From contig JACAXG010000007.1 in NCBI GenBank assembly GCA_018881555.1, positions 14,365,235 through 14,429,234 on the forward strand: a DNA stretch of 64,000 nt. The letters run 5' to 3'. Every line of letters starts with the position of its first letter. The stretch's first letter is position 1. Both the position numbers and the translations under genes were made by a program. Below the pieces are notes generated by a model. It searched no databases, was not told the origin of the DNA, and was given only the letters and a program-made list of their open reading frames with translations. Of this stretch, positions 13,817 through 26,000 are shown in pieces. This stretch comes from Amblyornis subalaris (lineage: Eukaryota > Chordata > Aves > Passeriformes > Ptilonorhynchidae).

Positions 13817-16771
13817 GTGAATGAAGTGAGCATTAGCTGTAGGAAAGTGTAAAGCACTGTCATAATACTCTGTGGCTGCACTCACTTAGAAAACCCTCTA
13901 GACAGCTGAAGGATTAGGGAAGCAAGTAAAAATTAGGGGAAAGTAGAAAAATAAGATATTAAAACCACGAAAGAACTCTTGTCAAGAATAAACTTTACAA
14001 AATGTGATAACTTAAATATGCATAGTGCCTTCCAACCCCCCAGATCTGAACTGCCTTGCAAACTAATGACAAGACTGCTAAAAAGACATCTGTACATAAA
14101 AAGTGGCAGCTTTATAAGACACAGTTAGGTAAAAGAAACAAAATTTTTGTGCAAACCTTAAAATTGAGCAAAATATCTGAGCTGTTTCCCATACGTGAAC
14201 TCCAGACAGTCCAAACAGTCTGAGCTTGGTGTTAAACATACAGCTGAAGGATCTTTCTACTCAAATATTAGTTCACCATAAAAGCATAAAGTGATTAAAT
14301 ATATCCTGTCTGTTTTGTACTACTGAGACATGTAAGCTTGAAATCAAACTGTAAAAATGAAGTATGGAAATTTAATTGAAAATTTCTCTTCCTTGAATTA
14401 GTGTTAATTCATTTGACTTTGATAGAAACTTCATTTCCAGTTTTGAATGTTAATGACATGTAATAAAAAGTTAAATAAAGGCATGTACCTTGTAGGAAGA
14501 AAAATCAGGAAGAAGAGAAAAGTCATTTAGCTAATTAAAATACTGTGGAAATTTGGAGCAGGTTTAATCTTCATTTTATACATTTCTTATTATGCTCTTC
14601 TTGGTGACACTGTGTTATGAAAGGACTCTTAGAAAGAAGGATGATGTCACTTCTTGGCTTTTGACTCTTTGCACCTCTCATTGATGTATGAAAAAAACCA
14701 ACAGGACAGAGATTATGCTCTTCTGTAAAGGACTGCTGAGTTTTTTAACACTTGTATTGGTGGATCTTTCTGCTATGCTTAAAACTAGAATTAGAAACTG
14801 AATTTGGGAATTAAGATACTGGACAGATCTGTTGAAGAGTATTGCTTTTGTGGTTAGCATCTGAAGGATGCTTTGTTTCTCCTGTTCACTGAGGACCTCT
14901 ACTGAGGGCTGCTAAAGACCTCTGGTTATTAGCTTGCTTTAGGCTCACAGAGCTAAAATCATTTTTGATCCCAAGTGAAACAGTAGTTTCAGTGTGTGCT
15001 TTTGTAAAATTAAGATGCCTTCAGCTATGTTGAAAACTAGGATTGGGCTGCAATTAGGAGTAAGGTTCCAGAAATCAGGGTATAAGGACTCTATTTCTTC
15101 TGGTGCTGTGCCAGTGCCCCAATTTTTGAACAAGTATGATGAGGAGCAGTAGCTGATTTCTGCTTTCACTATGTAAGAAAAGTAGGAGGCATTGCTGTTT
15201 CAAGTTTGCAGTTAACATAAGGGGTTTGGAAAGTATGAACTTAATGATACTGTCAACTATGTCATAAAGGAAGACCTACAGGACTACCTGCTGCTAGTTC
15301 TATTGGCTGGTTAAAGCTAGAAATCAGGGTGGATTTTGGGAATAGAGGATTGAAAGTCTCAGTTTATTACAGGTTTTTGAAGTGTCTCGGAATAACGCAA
15401 ATGACAAAAACCACAACTCTTAATTTTGGTAGTACTTTGGCTTGCTGCCATTTTGCTAAGCTTGAATTAGGGCTCGACACTGCCTGTATATATAATTAGC
15501 AGAGGTGATGGAAACAAAAGTGAAAGTCTAAGCTGAGAATTTCTTCTTTCAGGTCAAATGCTTGGAGTAAAACCCTACTGTATGAATTTGTTCTTTGCAA
15601 TGCCTTAGTAGCAAATGTGGTGAGACCTTTTTTTTTTTCCATTGAAAAATGAAATNTGTCAGTGTAGTTGCCAAACCTTTGATCACTCTTCACTGTGATA
15701 ATTTCTGGGCTCATGGAGCTCCTACACAGATGGTAAAATAGCCTGATGTAGTATGTCTGAAATGACAACATTTCTCATGGTAGACAGAAGCATGGCATGC
15801 CTCTGTGAGGGATATCTGCCTTGCTATCCTGAGCTTTAGTTGGCAAGTAATGTTTTGGACCTCTTTTTTCTTATTTGAGAGCTGGTGTGCACCTAGGAGG
15901 GCAAAACATAGACCAGCATTAGATGAAGGAGGATGATTTAAATAGAGACGTTGTAAGTTACAAACATGGCATCTGCCTTTCTTGGCAAGAGAACTGAGAA
16001 CCTGGAATGAGAATGTTTGGGAACTATGGGGATTCATTTCAGAACAAGGTCAGAAACATAAAAGCAAATTACATGGGCTGGTCTGAACATTATTTTTCAT
16101 TAAAAATCAGTGCTCAGGCTTACTGTTAGATGCATTATTATGACCATATGTTAGGACTAAAGCAAAACAAAATGCATTTGGAAGATGCCATTGATCTTTA
16201 ATGAGTGTGCTGNCTGTGATTTAATGAAGCATACGGCTTGTCCAGTTCATGAAGTGGAAGGGATTTTCATTAGGGACATGTTGGCCTGGCAAATGCTTGG
16301 TACGTTTTAGCCTTCACATTGTCATTTTTACAATATGGCTTGCTACAGCATTGAAGAAGCTTTGACCTTCATAATGCAGCAAAAAGACAACTGGAAGTTG
16401 AAAAGAATTTCCAGTGAATTGACACACTATGGCAGCATTATATCATTATGGTTTGGATAAAAATTTTAAACTTAATTCTTCTTTTGTGTGAGAATGAGGT
16501 GTCACTGCTCATCTTGTGTGTAGCAAAATAGTGTAATCTCTTCTTGGTATAAGCTTTTTAAAAATAATTTTTTCTAGAATGAGGAGAGCCAAAATGCATA
16601 TGCAGTCTGGAAGTTGGTATTTCAGGTTTATCAAGTTCCTGGAGGTTTATCAGGTTTTGGGGGTAATTTAATGCCATTGATTTCAGCAAATGCAATTTCC
16701 AGGATTTCTGAGGGCATCACAAAACTCATTGAGATAAAGGAATAGTCATACACAAATGCTGCAGAATCTGA

Positions 16772-16795
16772 CCTTTTGTCTTTGTCTTTGTCTAT
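16772..16795. repeat. TTTGTC hexanucleotide simple repeat
   Basis: About three to four consecutive copies of a TTTGTC-type unit lie in unique sequence. It is short enough to be replication slippage. Confidence 0.7.
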
Positions 16796-17161
16796 CATGA
16801 AATTTTTAAAGTCTCCAAGTGCAGAAGATTACTTGTGCATGATGTTTGCTCTTGATACCTCTAAATCTTTGACTTCCAAATGCAATGGGGTGTGCTGAAG
16901 GGAGTTACCAGTTTTCTGATATCTTGCATCTTTGCACATCACACTCAGTGCACTGAGTAAATGGACCTTATGTGTGTTTCTTAATTTTTGCACTGTCTTG
17001 TGTGTTTAATCCATAAGCATATAATCCACAGTAAAAGTGTCATAGAGGATTGAAATTGCATTCAAGTACATAAAAGTGCTAAGCTTTTTTTGCTTTACTG
17101 GGCTCAGGAATGCTTGAGGCATCCGACTCCTTTGCCAATATGATGTTTTCAAGAGCTTAAC

Positions 17162-17196
17162 TATATATATATACANACACACGCACATACACATGC
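17162..17196. repeat. Compound TA/CA microsatellite
   Basis: A (TA)n block is followed by an ambiguous base and then an imperfect (CA)n block. Compound dinucleotide repeats of this kind are common in vertebrate non-coding DNA, and the N within it is consistent with a position that is hard to call. Confidence 0.8.
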
Positions 17197-19036
17197 ATTT
17201 CTATTTTTCCCTGCATAATTTAACTCACCTACTTCTTGAGTATTAAATTTTGAGACTTGTACAGTGTGTTTAATTTAATNGTCTTATTATTAGTGAACCT
17301 GAGTACACAGCCTCATCTCTCAGATAACCCCAAGTTTTTCTTGACTGAATGTCCAAAGTCTGAAAATTATGAACAGAGTTGACAAAAAAAGCAGAACTCA
17401 TTTTAAACGTACAATTGTCATTGATTTTCGGTGTTATTTATTGCAGCAGGCAGTCCCTTTCCAAAGAGCTGTTGTATTAAGAATTCATTCCTTTACACTG
17501 GTAGATATGAAAAATGAATTGAAGGTACTGTACAATATATTCTCAGTTAGCGTANAATATAAGCACTGAAATGACAACCGAGGCTAAGTTCTGTTTTCAA
17601 AACCATGAAGTCTTTTAATAAGTAAGACAAACTTGGAAATGGCATTTAAAACCCTAAACCACTGAAAACCATTCTTAGCCTTTCAATAAATTCAAGCAAA
17701 GGGACTATTCATGTGTGTCAAGTTAGGCATATGCATAATTCTTTTGCAGAATCAAGNCCTAAATTTGTCACTTTAAATAGCACTGGCCTATTTTACATGC
17801 ACAGATTAAAATGACTCTCCATTTGAACCTCCTCACAGCAGGAGCTCTGAGCGGTTGCTCATGGTCCAGGTGCACAAGTGGCCTCAAAGTAGTCTCCTCT
17901 GTAAAGTAGGAAAATAGAAGAAAATAGAACTGCTGAGAGAGAAGAAAAACAACTGGAAAATGGAGTTAAAAATTTAAACACAATGACTGCTCAAAAAAAA
18001 ATCTTCTAGATTTTAAAACATGATTAATTTTTTCAAAAATAAATGCCAGTAATTTAAAAATTAAAGGCTTAACTTTCAGTTGCAGGGGATTTCTAGCTCC
18101 CATTGGTATTTGCATGTCTTCTCACTCTATTAAAAAGAAACCCATAGTCAAATCATTATATGCTCTTGTAAATTGTACACACAGATATTAACAGGGGTCC
18201 TTTTAATGTTTTATTTTTGAAAGAAAGGTAACACTTTTTTGTGTACTATTTGTCTTGTTGCTTTAAACACTGGCCCATCATGTTCATCTTCTGTTTGCTC
18301 AGCAGTCACCTAAATACCCAAGTCATGTTATCTCACTTCAGAATAGCATCATATCCAACAACTTGGGGACGAAATGGCTAATATGTGGGGATGTGCCTTA
18401 GGTTGCTTTAACTATTAATCATTGGAAANACTCAGAAAACGTACTTGTAGCCCAAGTAACCATTAACAGTATTCAAGTATAACGGATCTGAAGGAGGGCC
18501 AGGACTGTAACACTATTCTGTTGGGGAGGAGAACTATGTTGGATACAAGTGGTAGACCCTGGGAAAACTCCTGCTAAGGAGGTCAAGTGTTCTCCACTGC
18601 CTTCTCGTACTTACATCAGATGTTGTGNGGATACGATGGTGAGGCGAGCCCAGTTTTATGGCACAGTTTTAGAGCACTCAGCTTCAGAAGCTTTGAAGTA
18701 CACAGATGTGTAAGTCTGCCTTTACAAGTGCTTTTTAGTGGTTCCAACTTCAAAATAACTTGAGGTTACTGCAAAACTCTTTTAGAAATACCTGTGCCGA
18801 GGAAGCTTCCCTTTGTAAGTTGAAGCCAGTGAGGCCAATTCATTCCGTTACCTTTTGTCCGGAGTGATCCAGGCACAGGGAGACCTGTCTTGATTTGATG
18901 TGGAGCAGGGGCTGTTTTCCTTTTTTGCAGAGTCTGGCAGAGTCTAAGTGGAGTGCAGGAAGGCGTTTGCTCCCGTAATGGAGAGNCTCTGTATACATTG
19001 CTCGCATAGCTGCTCAATGCGTAACTCAGCATCCAG

Positions 19037-19091
19037 CTCTGTGATCTCAGAGGTCTTTTCCAACCTGATTGATTCTGTGTTTCTGCGATTT
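19037..19091 (+). mobile_element. Very short CR1 3' tail fragment
   Basis: The segment reads as the end of a CR1 LINE on the plus strand. It has a GATCTCAGAGGTCTTTTCCAACC block, the conserved 3' UTR end of many avian CR1s, followed by degenerate copies of the ATTCTGTG terminal repeat (near 19068-19091). No CR1 sequence is visible upstream, so the copy would be an extreme 5' truncation, which is known for CR1 because reverse transcription starts at the 3' end and often aborts. The tail could also be the 3' part of a CR1-mobilised SINE, but I see no tRNA-like head to its left. The tail motif is directly seen; the truncation model is family knowledge. Confidence 0.65.
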
Positions 19092-21031
19092 GCATCAGCT
19101 GCTGATGTGTTACGCTGTCCTTACGTTACTGTGGATTCTGTAAGGTGATGAAAGCTGGAGAGAGGAATGCCAGGATTTCCTTGGATCCCCATCACGTGTA
19201 GGTGCCTCTCTGTTGGTGGATTTTTTCATGGTGATGGGCTATTTTGAGCCATATTCCACATNTAGCTATCATCCTTATATAAAGCAATGCTGACTCTTAG
19301 TTTTTGTCTGGATGTTGCCCTGCTGCTGAAAGCTACTAAAAAGAATAATGATGACATTTCAAAACTTACTCTTTTAATAGATTTTGAGATTGAAAAAGAA
19401 AAGGTACTTGAGAGCCACCTAGTAATGTTATGGATGTAAGATTTTCATGTCACGAAAGTTATCTCACTGTTTAGAATTAAAAATATCTGAATTCACATGA
19501 TATTTTTATTGAAATAACTGTCAGGCAGAATGTATACATATTAAACTGCTCAGAGGTTATGTGTAATTCGGGTGGTGATCCTCGTTATGAGTAAACACTA
19601 CAAGTCACTTAAAGTTGCAGTTTCAATTCTGCACTACTGTTCGTCACTGCTCTGTTCCACCTCCAAGCCTCAGACTAGTTCTCTGACCAGGAATTTGCAC
19701 ACTGTCCACTTTTTGTAGCATGATGAATTACTGAACCTCGTTTCATCCACTATGAAACAGCTACAGTTGTATTTCTTAATACATAGTGAACCTTTTAAAT
19801 ACTTGGAGCTTTGAAAATAAAACTCTACCCAANACCCCTGTTCTGACTGGCTCATCTGAACAGACCATGATGAATAGATAATATTGTGAGTTTTTATTGT
19901 TATTACCGTGCTTAGGTTTTACACAAATAATAAGGTGAGTCCTGCTCCAAGGAGTTTGTGATCTTATTTATTACCTGTACTAAATCTTAGTAACAGACTG
20001 GTGGGTGGTGCACTTGGAAATTAAGAAGTAACTCGAGATATATAGCTATAACTGCATTAGCCANACTTTATAGACCCAGTCATGCAAAGAAGGTGAACTT
20101 ATATATAGTGTAATTAATTACTCCACACATCTCNTACCTTGAAGATCTTTTTTCTTATGACTGCTTCTTTCAAGTCATACCATGGCTTCAATGAGTGTGA
20201 TGTAAACTAGTATACCTTTCTGCAGAATAATTTAAGCACTTTAAATCTGAATAATGCAGTTGTGAATTATGGTGTATTTGACAACTTTCTCCCTCTATAT
20301 TGTATCTGAAACTGGATAATGCAACTTAAAAGGATGTCTTGACTTCATAATTTTTGTTTCCACGGTGAAAACTATTGTGATTGTGTTGCAGAGGGGAGAG
20401 AAAAGTTTGATAGTGGATGACAGTTTCTGTTCCTTAGAGAAAAACTCGCCCAAACTAAATACAATAAATTATTGGGCAAAGCTTGTCTGTCTTTGAATCN
20501 TGTACAAACTCTTGCTATCTCGAGAAAAGAACAAACTGACAATTTTACAGTAAACACAGTAGAAGCTTTGCCAATCAAGCTTATCACAATTCTATAAAAT
20601 GATGGAGACATTGGATTGCTGTCTCATCACAACAATACCAGAAAGCAACTACTTTAGTCCAACATACCATTCTGACAATGAATTAGCATGATATTTTTTA
20701 GATTGCATTGTGATTGTTTTGCCAAGAAGTAAGACTAACACTTTGTTTTACTTTGGATACAAGATATTTGTTTCCTGTAAGTTCTGAATTAATAACACAA
20801 ATCAGCAGCATCCACCTGAATTTTACTTATACAATCAAAAAAATCAAAACCCTATAAATTTCTTTTGAAGAGATGCCTGCAAAATTTCTCTTTTTGGCCT
20901 TTGTCTCTCCTCGTTTGGGAAACAGAGCATTTATGATGCAGTTTTTGTGATTCTGTTTATCTGGTTTTTATTCCTTAGTTTTTCTTCCTCTGTGGTTTTC
21001 TTTTTCCTCACCTGTATCTGCTGATCTTTGC

Positions 21032-21047
21032 TTTTTTTTTTTTTTTT
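21032..21047. repeat. Poly(T) tract
   Basis: An uninterrupted T16 run in pyrimidine-rich unique sequence. On the minus strand it would be a poly(A), but no retrocopy body is recognisable next to it. Confidence 0.8.
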
Positions 21048-23004
21048 GTATCAACACTACTTTTTGGCAGAGCCATTTTTAAGTATCTTTATGCTCAGGA
21101 AATGTGTAACCATGCTTAGGGTTCTGTAAAAAATGTAATTATAGAAAACATAGAATTAACGTTTTAAGCAAAAGTTAAATTTAGAAATAAAAACCTCTGC
21201 TGTTGGTCGGGTTAGTGGAGCATGTGTACGTCCAAGAACTCACGTGCTCCATCCCCTCAAGGAAGCATCAGAAAAGGCAGCTGTTCCATACNCTCAAGAA
21301 TATTGTCCCTTCTTTCCCATGAACTGCTGCTAGCCAAATTGCTCTTTGAAGCTAGAGGACGGTGGTGACTGAAGCCCTTGCTGCTTCTTACCAAGGAACT
21401 GACAGCAAATTTGGTACACTTTGCATTAGAATTGTAATAAAGTATATGCTTGATAGCAGCTCACAGCAGTGCAACAAAGCCCCTTAATCAACCCAAATGT
21501 CAATGTAAGATGCAGAGCTAATTTTGTCCTTGGAACCAAAAGGCCATCCCCAATAAATCCTGCTTAATCTCTGTGGCACTTGAAGCAGGTACTGAGAATT
21601 ATTGGCATTGTTTGTGTGAAGAGCATGAGGCAGGGAGGGGCCAGAGTAATTTACCTGGCATCACACAGCAGTCAGCACCTCNGCCACACAAATTCTGAGG
21701 AGTTGTGCCTGGAAGGAAATGGGAGGAGTCTGGTATTGCCAAAAATTGTGATNCTGAGGAGAATGAGAATGGGAAAACGGGAACCATGTATGCTGCAGCA
21801 CATGNCTTACTCAAGTTTAAAAGAAACATGATAGAAATCAGATTAGAAAAACTAGTCAAGCATACTCTCTTTCCCAGCATACGTTGTTAGTAAAGTGGGT
21901 TTGCAAGGTCGCTGCTAAAGTAACATCACAAAATAAACAGAAAGTGACCTCTGTCTACTTTTATCAAAAGTTCACCTAAAGAAACTTATGCACTTTGATG
22001 TCCTTAAGAGATTATAATATAGTTAGTAATAACTGGGCTCTCTTCTTTTCNGTAGCCAGAGGGCCACATGTGGTTATTCAATCAGAATGTGGCAAGTGCA
22101 TCTCAGACCTAAGACAAACAAGCAAAAGCAGACTTCTGTGTTGTTGGNGGCATCTCAGAAAAGGGGTAACCATGAAGCTTTAGTTATGTGGTTTTCCTAT
22201 ATACGTCATGCATAATGTACAGCAGCTCTCTGTAAAACCAAAGAAAGCATGAAGAGACATTGCTGGAAAAGATTAAGTTATATGCTCCAAGAAATGGAGC
22301 TTCTCAATAAGAAGCAAATATCTAGAGTAGATCATGGTAATCTACTTGCCTGCTTTAGAGGATGCATTTTAATCTTCAAAGATTAGTCTATAACCTACAG
22401 TCTGGTTCTCAATGACCCTTTCAGCCTAATTTTCCTATCTCCCTTGTGCATTTTGAGTTGCTTTTTCATTTTTTTTCTTGGTATTGCTAAGTTGGTAGAG
22501 AACAGTGTCATTCAGTATTTTCGTTTTAAATAGGGTATTTTTAAATATCTACAAGGGCTGAAGCATCTCATACCCTGGAAGTAAAAACATATTAAGGACT
22601 GCACGCTTTGCATTTTGCTCATTCTCTATCCTTTTATATGGGAAATTACACAGCCCCTTCAAAAGCAGCCTATACTCAGCACCAGATCAAATTAAAAGTG
22701 TCAACACAGTTTGTATNCTTTCAGCTTCTATTTTTGATCTGCCCAGCCTCACATTGTAGGTTCAAGGCTACAGGCTGACAGATCCGCAGTTCCAAATTCC
22801 AGTANTTCTTGATGGATTTTTCTTTTTTTTCACTATTATTTTTTGTGGAATTAAATTCTTCTTGATAAAGGAGGCCAGTAAAAGAGGTTTCCTACCATTT
22901 AGCAATGTAAGGAGAACTTCAGTGGCCCACAGGTATAACTCTTGGGCTTAGTAGAGTTGAAACATATGTGCTACATACCAGATGTTGATATTTGCTCAGA
23001 CTCA

Positions 23005-23048
23005 TCTTTACCTTAGTATAAAAACGTCTTTATCTTACTATAAAAACA
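23005..23048. repeat. Two-copy tandem duplication, 22-base unit
   Basis: Two adjacent 22-base units share the TATAAAAAC core and differ at about three positions. Like the 28-base duplication near 13.8 kb it looks like a local duplication event, and the two units are unrelated in sequence. Confidence 0.75.
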
Positions 23049-26000
23049 TCTGAGCGGGCACTATTTCCATTCAACTCAAACACTGGTTTAAATGTTAAAT
23101 TTAGCATGCAAGATAGCTGTCTAAGCCCTTCCAAAAGAAACGGAAAGGTAGATACATTCCAAGGGTAATTCATCCCGTTTTAAAATACCTGAACTCGAGT
23201 CCTTCACAGCTTCCTCTTTCCTTCTATTGCCTNAAAAAAGGCATCTGTATGAGAGGCTTATAATTAAACAACTAAATCTTAGGAGTCTAACTAAATTGTT
23301 TAAATCTGTTTAAAACATATGCACCGAAGTGTTCCTTTGGTTCCTTTCCCTTTCGTCCTTCTTAAAGGCTGCCTTTGACATGATGCCCTGTCCTGAATGC
23401 CAGAGGCTGACTAGAGCAAAGAGCATTTGTATTGTACCTGCCACCTCAGCCCTTTTGAGGAGACAAATGGTATACAAGGACAATTTTTGTGTGGTTTGAT
23501 TCTTGCCTGACTTTGGACTCTATAGCATTAAACTTCATTCTTTAGCCCTCTCTTCTAAAAAAGTAGGCTACTTCTATGTGTGCAAAACCAACAGTGTTTT
23601 TGACACTTGATAACATACTGAGGGGATTTTTTTTAATCTTAAATTTTATCCTTCTGAGACTCTGAATCTCGAAAAAATGATCAGAAATCTCCTGGGGAAA
23701 ACCTTTTTGAAAACTCCTTAAAACAACAAATGGAGCATAAAAATAACAAGTTTTTCGATCATGTTTATAATTTTCTTTCTTCAAATTTTAATTGACTTGG
23801 GAAAATCAGGCCGGGGGGGAAAAAAAACAGCCTCTAAAGCTGAACTTCTTAAATTTCAGAAAAATGGTTAATTTACAGTTTGTGTTGTGCCTCACTTTAA
23901 GAGAACCAGTCCCTCCATCTCATATATGCGATCACATCAAATTTTGCATTTTCAACTTTTGTTACAGGTTCATTAAAAACAATAGAATTAATGCATTTTT
24001 TTTACTCCCATTCTTTGTGTATTATATTAGAGTTAGAAGATAGTTAGCTCTCTTTTTAATGTCATCATGTATGGTTTATCAGCCCAGTAGGTGGATGTAG
24101 ACACTGTTTAATTCAAGGCCAGCTAGCCATTGTACTTAGTGCTACAGACCTCAGAGCAGGTTTCTATTTAAAACCCTAGCAGATTATGGCCTTGGAGAAG
24201 TGAGTTACTGTGATTTTTCTCTTCTGGTTGTTTGTTTTACCTCCATAGATATCAGAAAGTAAACAAGGGGACTACATTTGTATTCAGACTATATTACTGT
24301 GCAGTAAAGCATTACTNGGCAGTCCAAATACCTGAAAGTTCAGCTAATACAGAGTATTGTTTACCTAAAGAAAGAACACATTTCCATTCATATGTGTATC
24401 TATAGTACCCATAAACTGTGGCTACAATGGGATATCAAAGTTACTTCACTTATTTTTATACCTTTTTTTCCCTGATCTTTCCAGTCAATCTCCCATACCT
24501 ACATTTTCTTCACACATACTTACAGATCGATTTGGAATGGAATATAGTTATCAGATGATAACTGATTTTTTTTGTTGTTAAGCAAGTTTGTTTAGGGGAT
24601 ATCTGAGAGAAAGAAGCTGGCAGACCTTCGTACTATATATTTCAGAGCATTTTACAAATTATTTTACACAGATCTGAGCCCAGCTGTGCATCCGTCAGTG
24701 TCCTGATTCTGCTATGTGCACACGCCCTCCATGCCTGCCCCCGTTGCTGCTGCACACAGGTTGCCCCCCACAGAAAACCCAAGGGTATGGCCTAAGGGTC
24801 ACTTTGCACGGATGCCATCCCAGGGGACCACGAATCTGTGGTACATCGTACAAGGGTGCAAAAGCAGCCCAAGAGACGATGTAGGTGTTGCCAGCATCAT
24901 GAGTGGAGAACATTCTCCTGTTGTTTCTGAATTAGGTGGTGATGGTGATAGTAGAGCATGCTTTCAATGTTGACTAGTCCAGGTATTTTCAATGTCACAA
25001 TGTATGTGATAAGAAAGTCGTAGTAGGTTTTCAGACTAAGTGCTCACTGGTTATCAGTTAGTGGCTTATGCTATTTTAGACAATTTATAAACAATAAGCA
25101 TATTAACAAGGAGTTCAGCAAAGTGTTATCAATTGACGTATTTTATGCTGCAAGTTAAGCAGATGTTTTACTAGCAAAAGTGTGATAAGGCTAAGAAGGA
25201 TGAGGCAGCCATTCCTGCTCTGCTGCATGTACTGCTATAAGCACAACGAGAATATGCTTTTCTTGAGTTTTGTTCTTTTTAAGAGGAAAGACTTGACATA
25301 AGCAATGTTTAACAAAAACAGGTATTTGGTGCACTAATTTGACTCATATAAGCCTAAGTCTCTCAGTGTTCCGCCCTTTTAAAATAATATTCCGCTGCTG
25401 TTATCATTACCTAGTACTATTTTATTGTAGTAAAATAATTCCTTGCTCTGATAGTATCTCGGAGCTGATGCTTCTTACACTCTTGTGTGTTTATGACGTT
25501 ACTTTTTCAAGAGAGGAATAGTCTAATGCTGGGTGGATTTCCCTGTAGGGCAGGATTTATAGACATATAAATAAAGTTTGCACTAGAAAAACTGTATTCC
25601 ATTTGGCAGACAGATTTGTCTTTCCCATAACTTCAGTTCTTCCTTGATGAAGAATTTGTTAGGGAGATTTATTTTTCTCTTGGAACAGAACAGATTTATN
25701 CTCACAAATGTATGGCCATACAGCCTACAGACTAATGTGTATCTTTAAGAGCNGTGCAGAATGCTGATAGAGAGGTTATCTCACTTTCCCAGGTTCAGCC
25801 TTTTTCGTAAACATGTCCGGTGACAAAATATTCCTAGGCTTCNGTGAGGTTCACTGATGTCACTAGTAAATAGTTCAAATCAGACTTATTCATAGAGTTG
25901 CTCCAGGAGTAATTCTTTACCTTGATTCTTAAAGAGCTTTAGGGCCAAGCAAGAAATATAGGATCCTATTCAGAAGAGCATTTAGCCATCATCAATCTAA

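Larger units (their letters stand above)
10446..19036. other. AT-rich non-coding stretch, no gene seen
   Basis: No ORF here resembles a known protein. The largest, minus-strand 15711-16037 (108 codons) and 12167-12472 (101 codons), have no recognisable domain. Simple repeats at 16772-16795 (TTTGTC units) and 17162-17196 (TA then CA units) and the tandem duplication at 13762-13816 are the only structures I can name. The last part, about 18,880-19,036, is somewhat richer in GC and contains a polypyrimidine run followed by CAG near 18,910-18,930. That resembles an acceptor site, but no supported exon follows it. Confidence 0.6.

Noticed and set aside
15711..16037. 108-codon minus-strand ORF as a gene
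   Set aside because: No known domain, no splice context and overlapping alternative frames; expected by chance in a window of this size.
24091..24115. CTCF-like core CCAGTAGGTGGA
   Set aside because: Eleven of twelve positions fit, but the flanking part of the long CTCF motif is absent, and single matches of this quality are frequent by chance.
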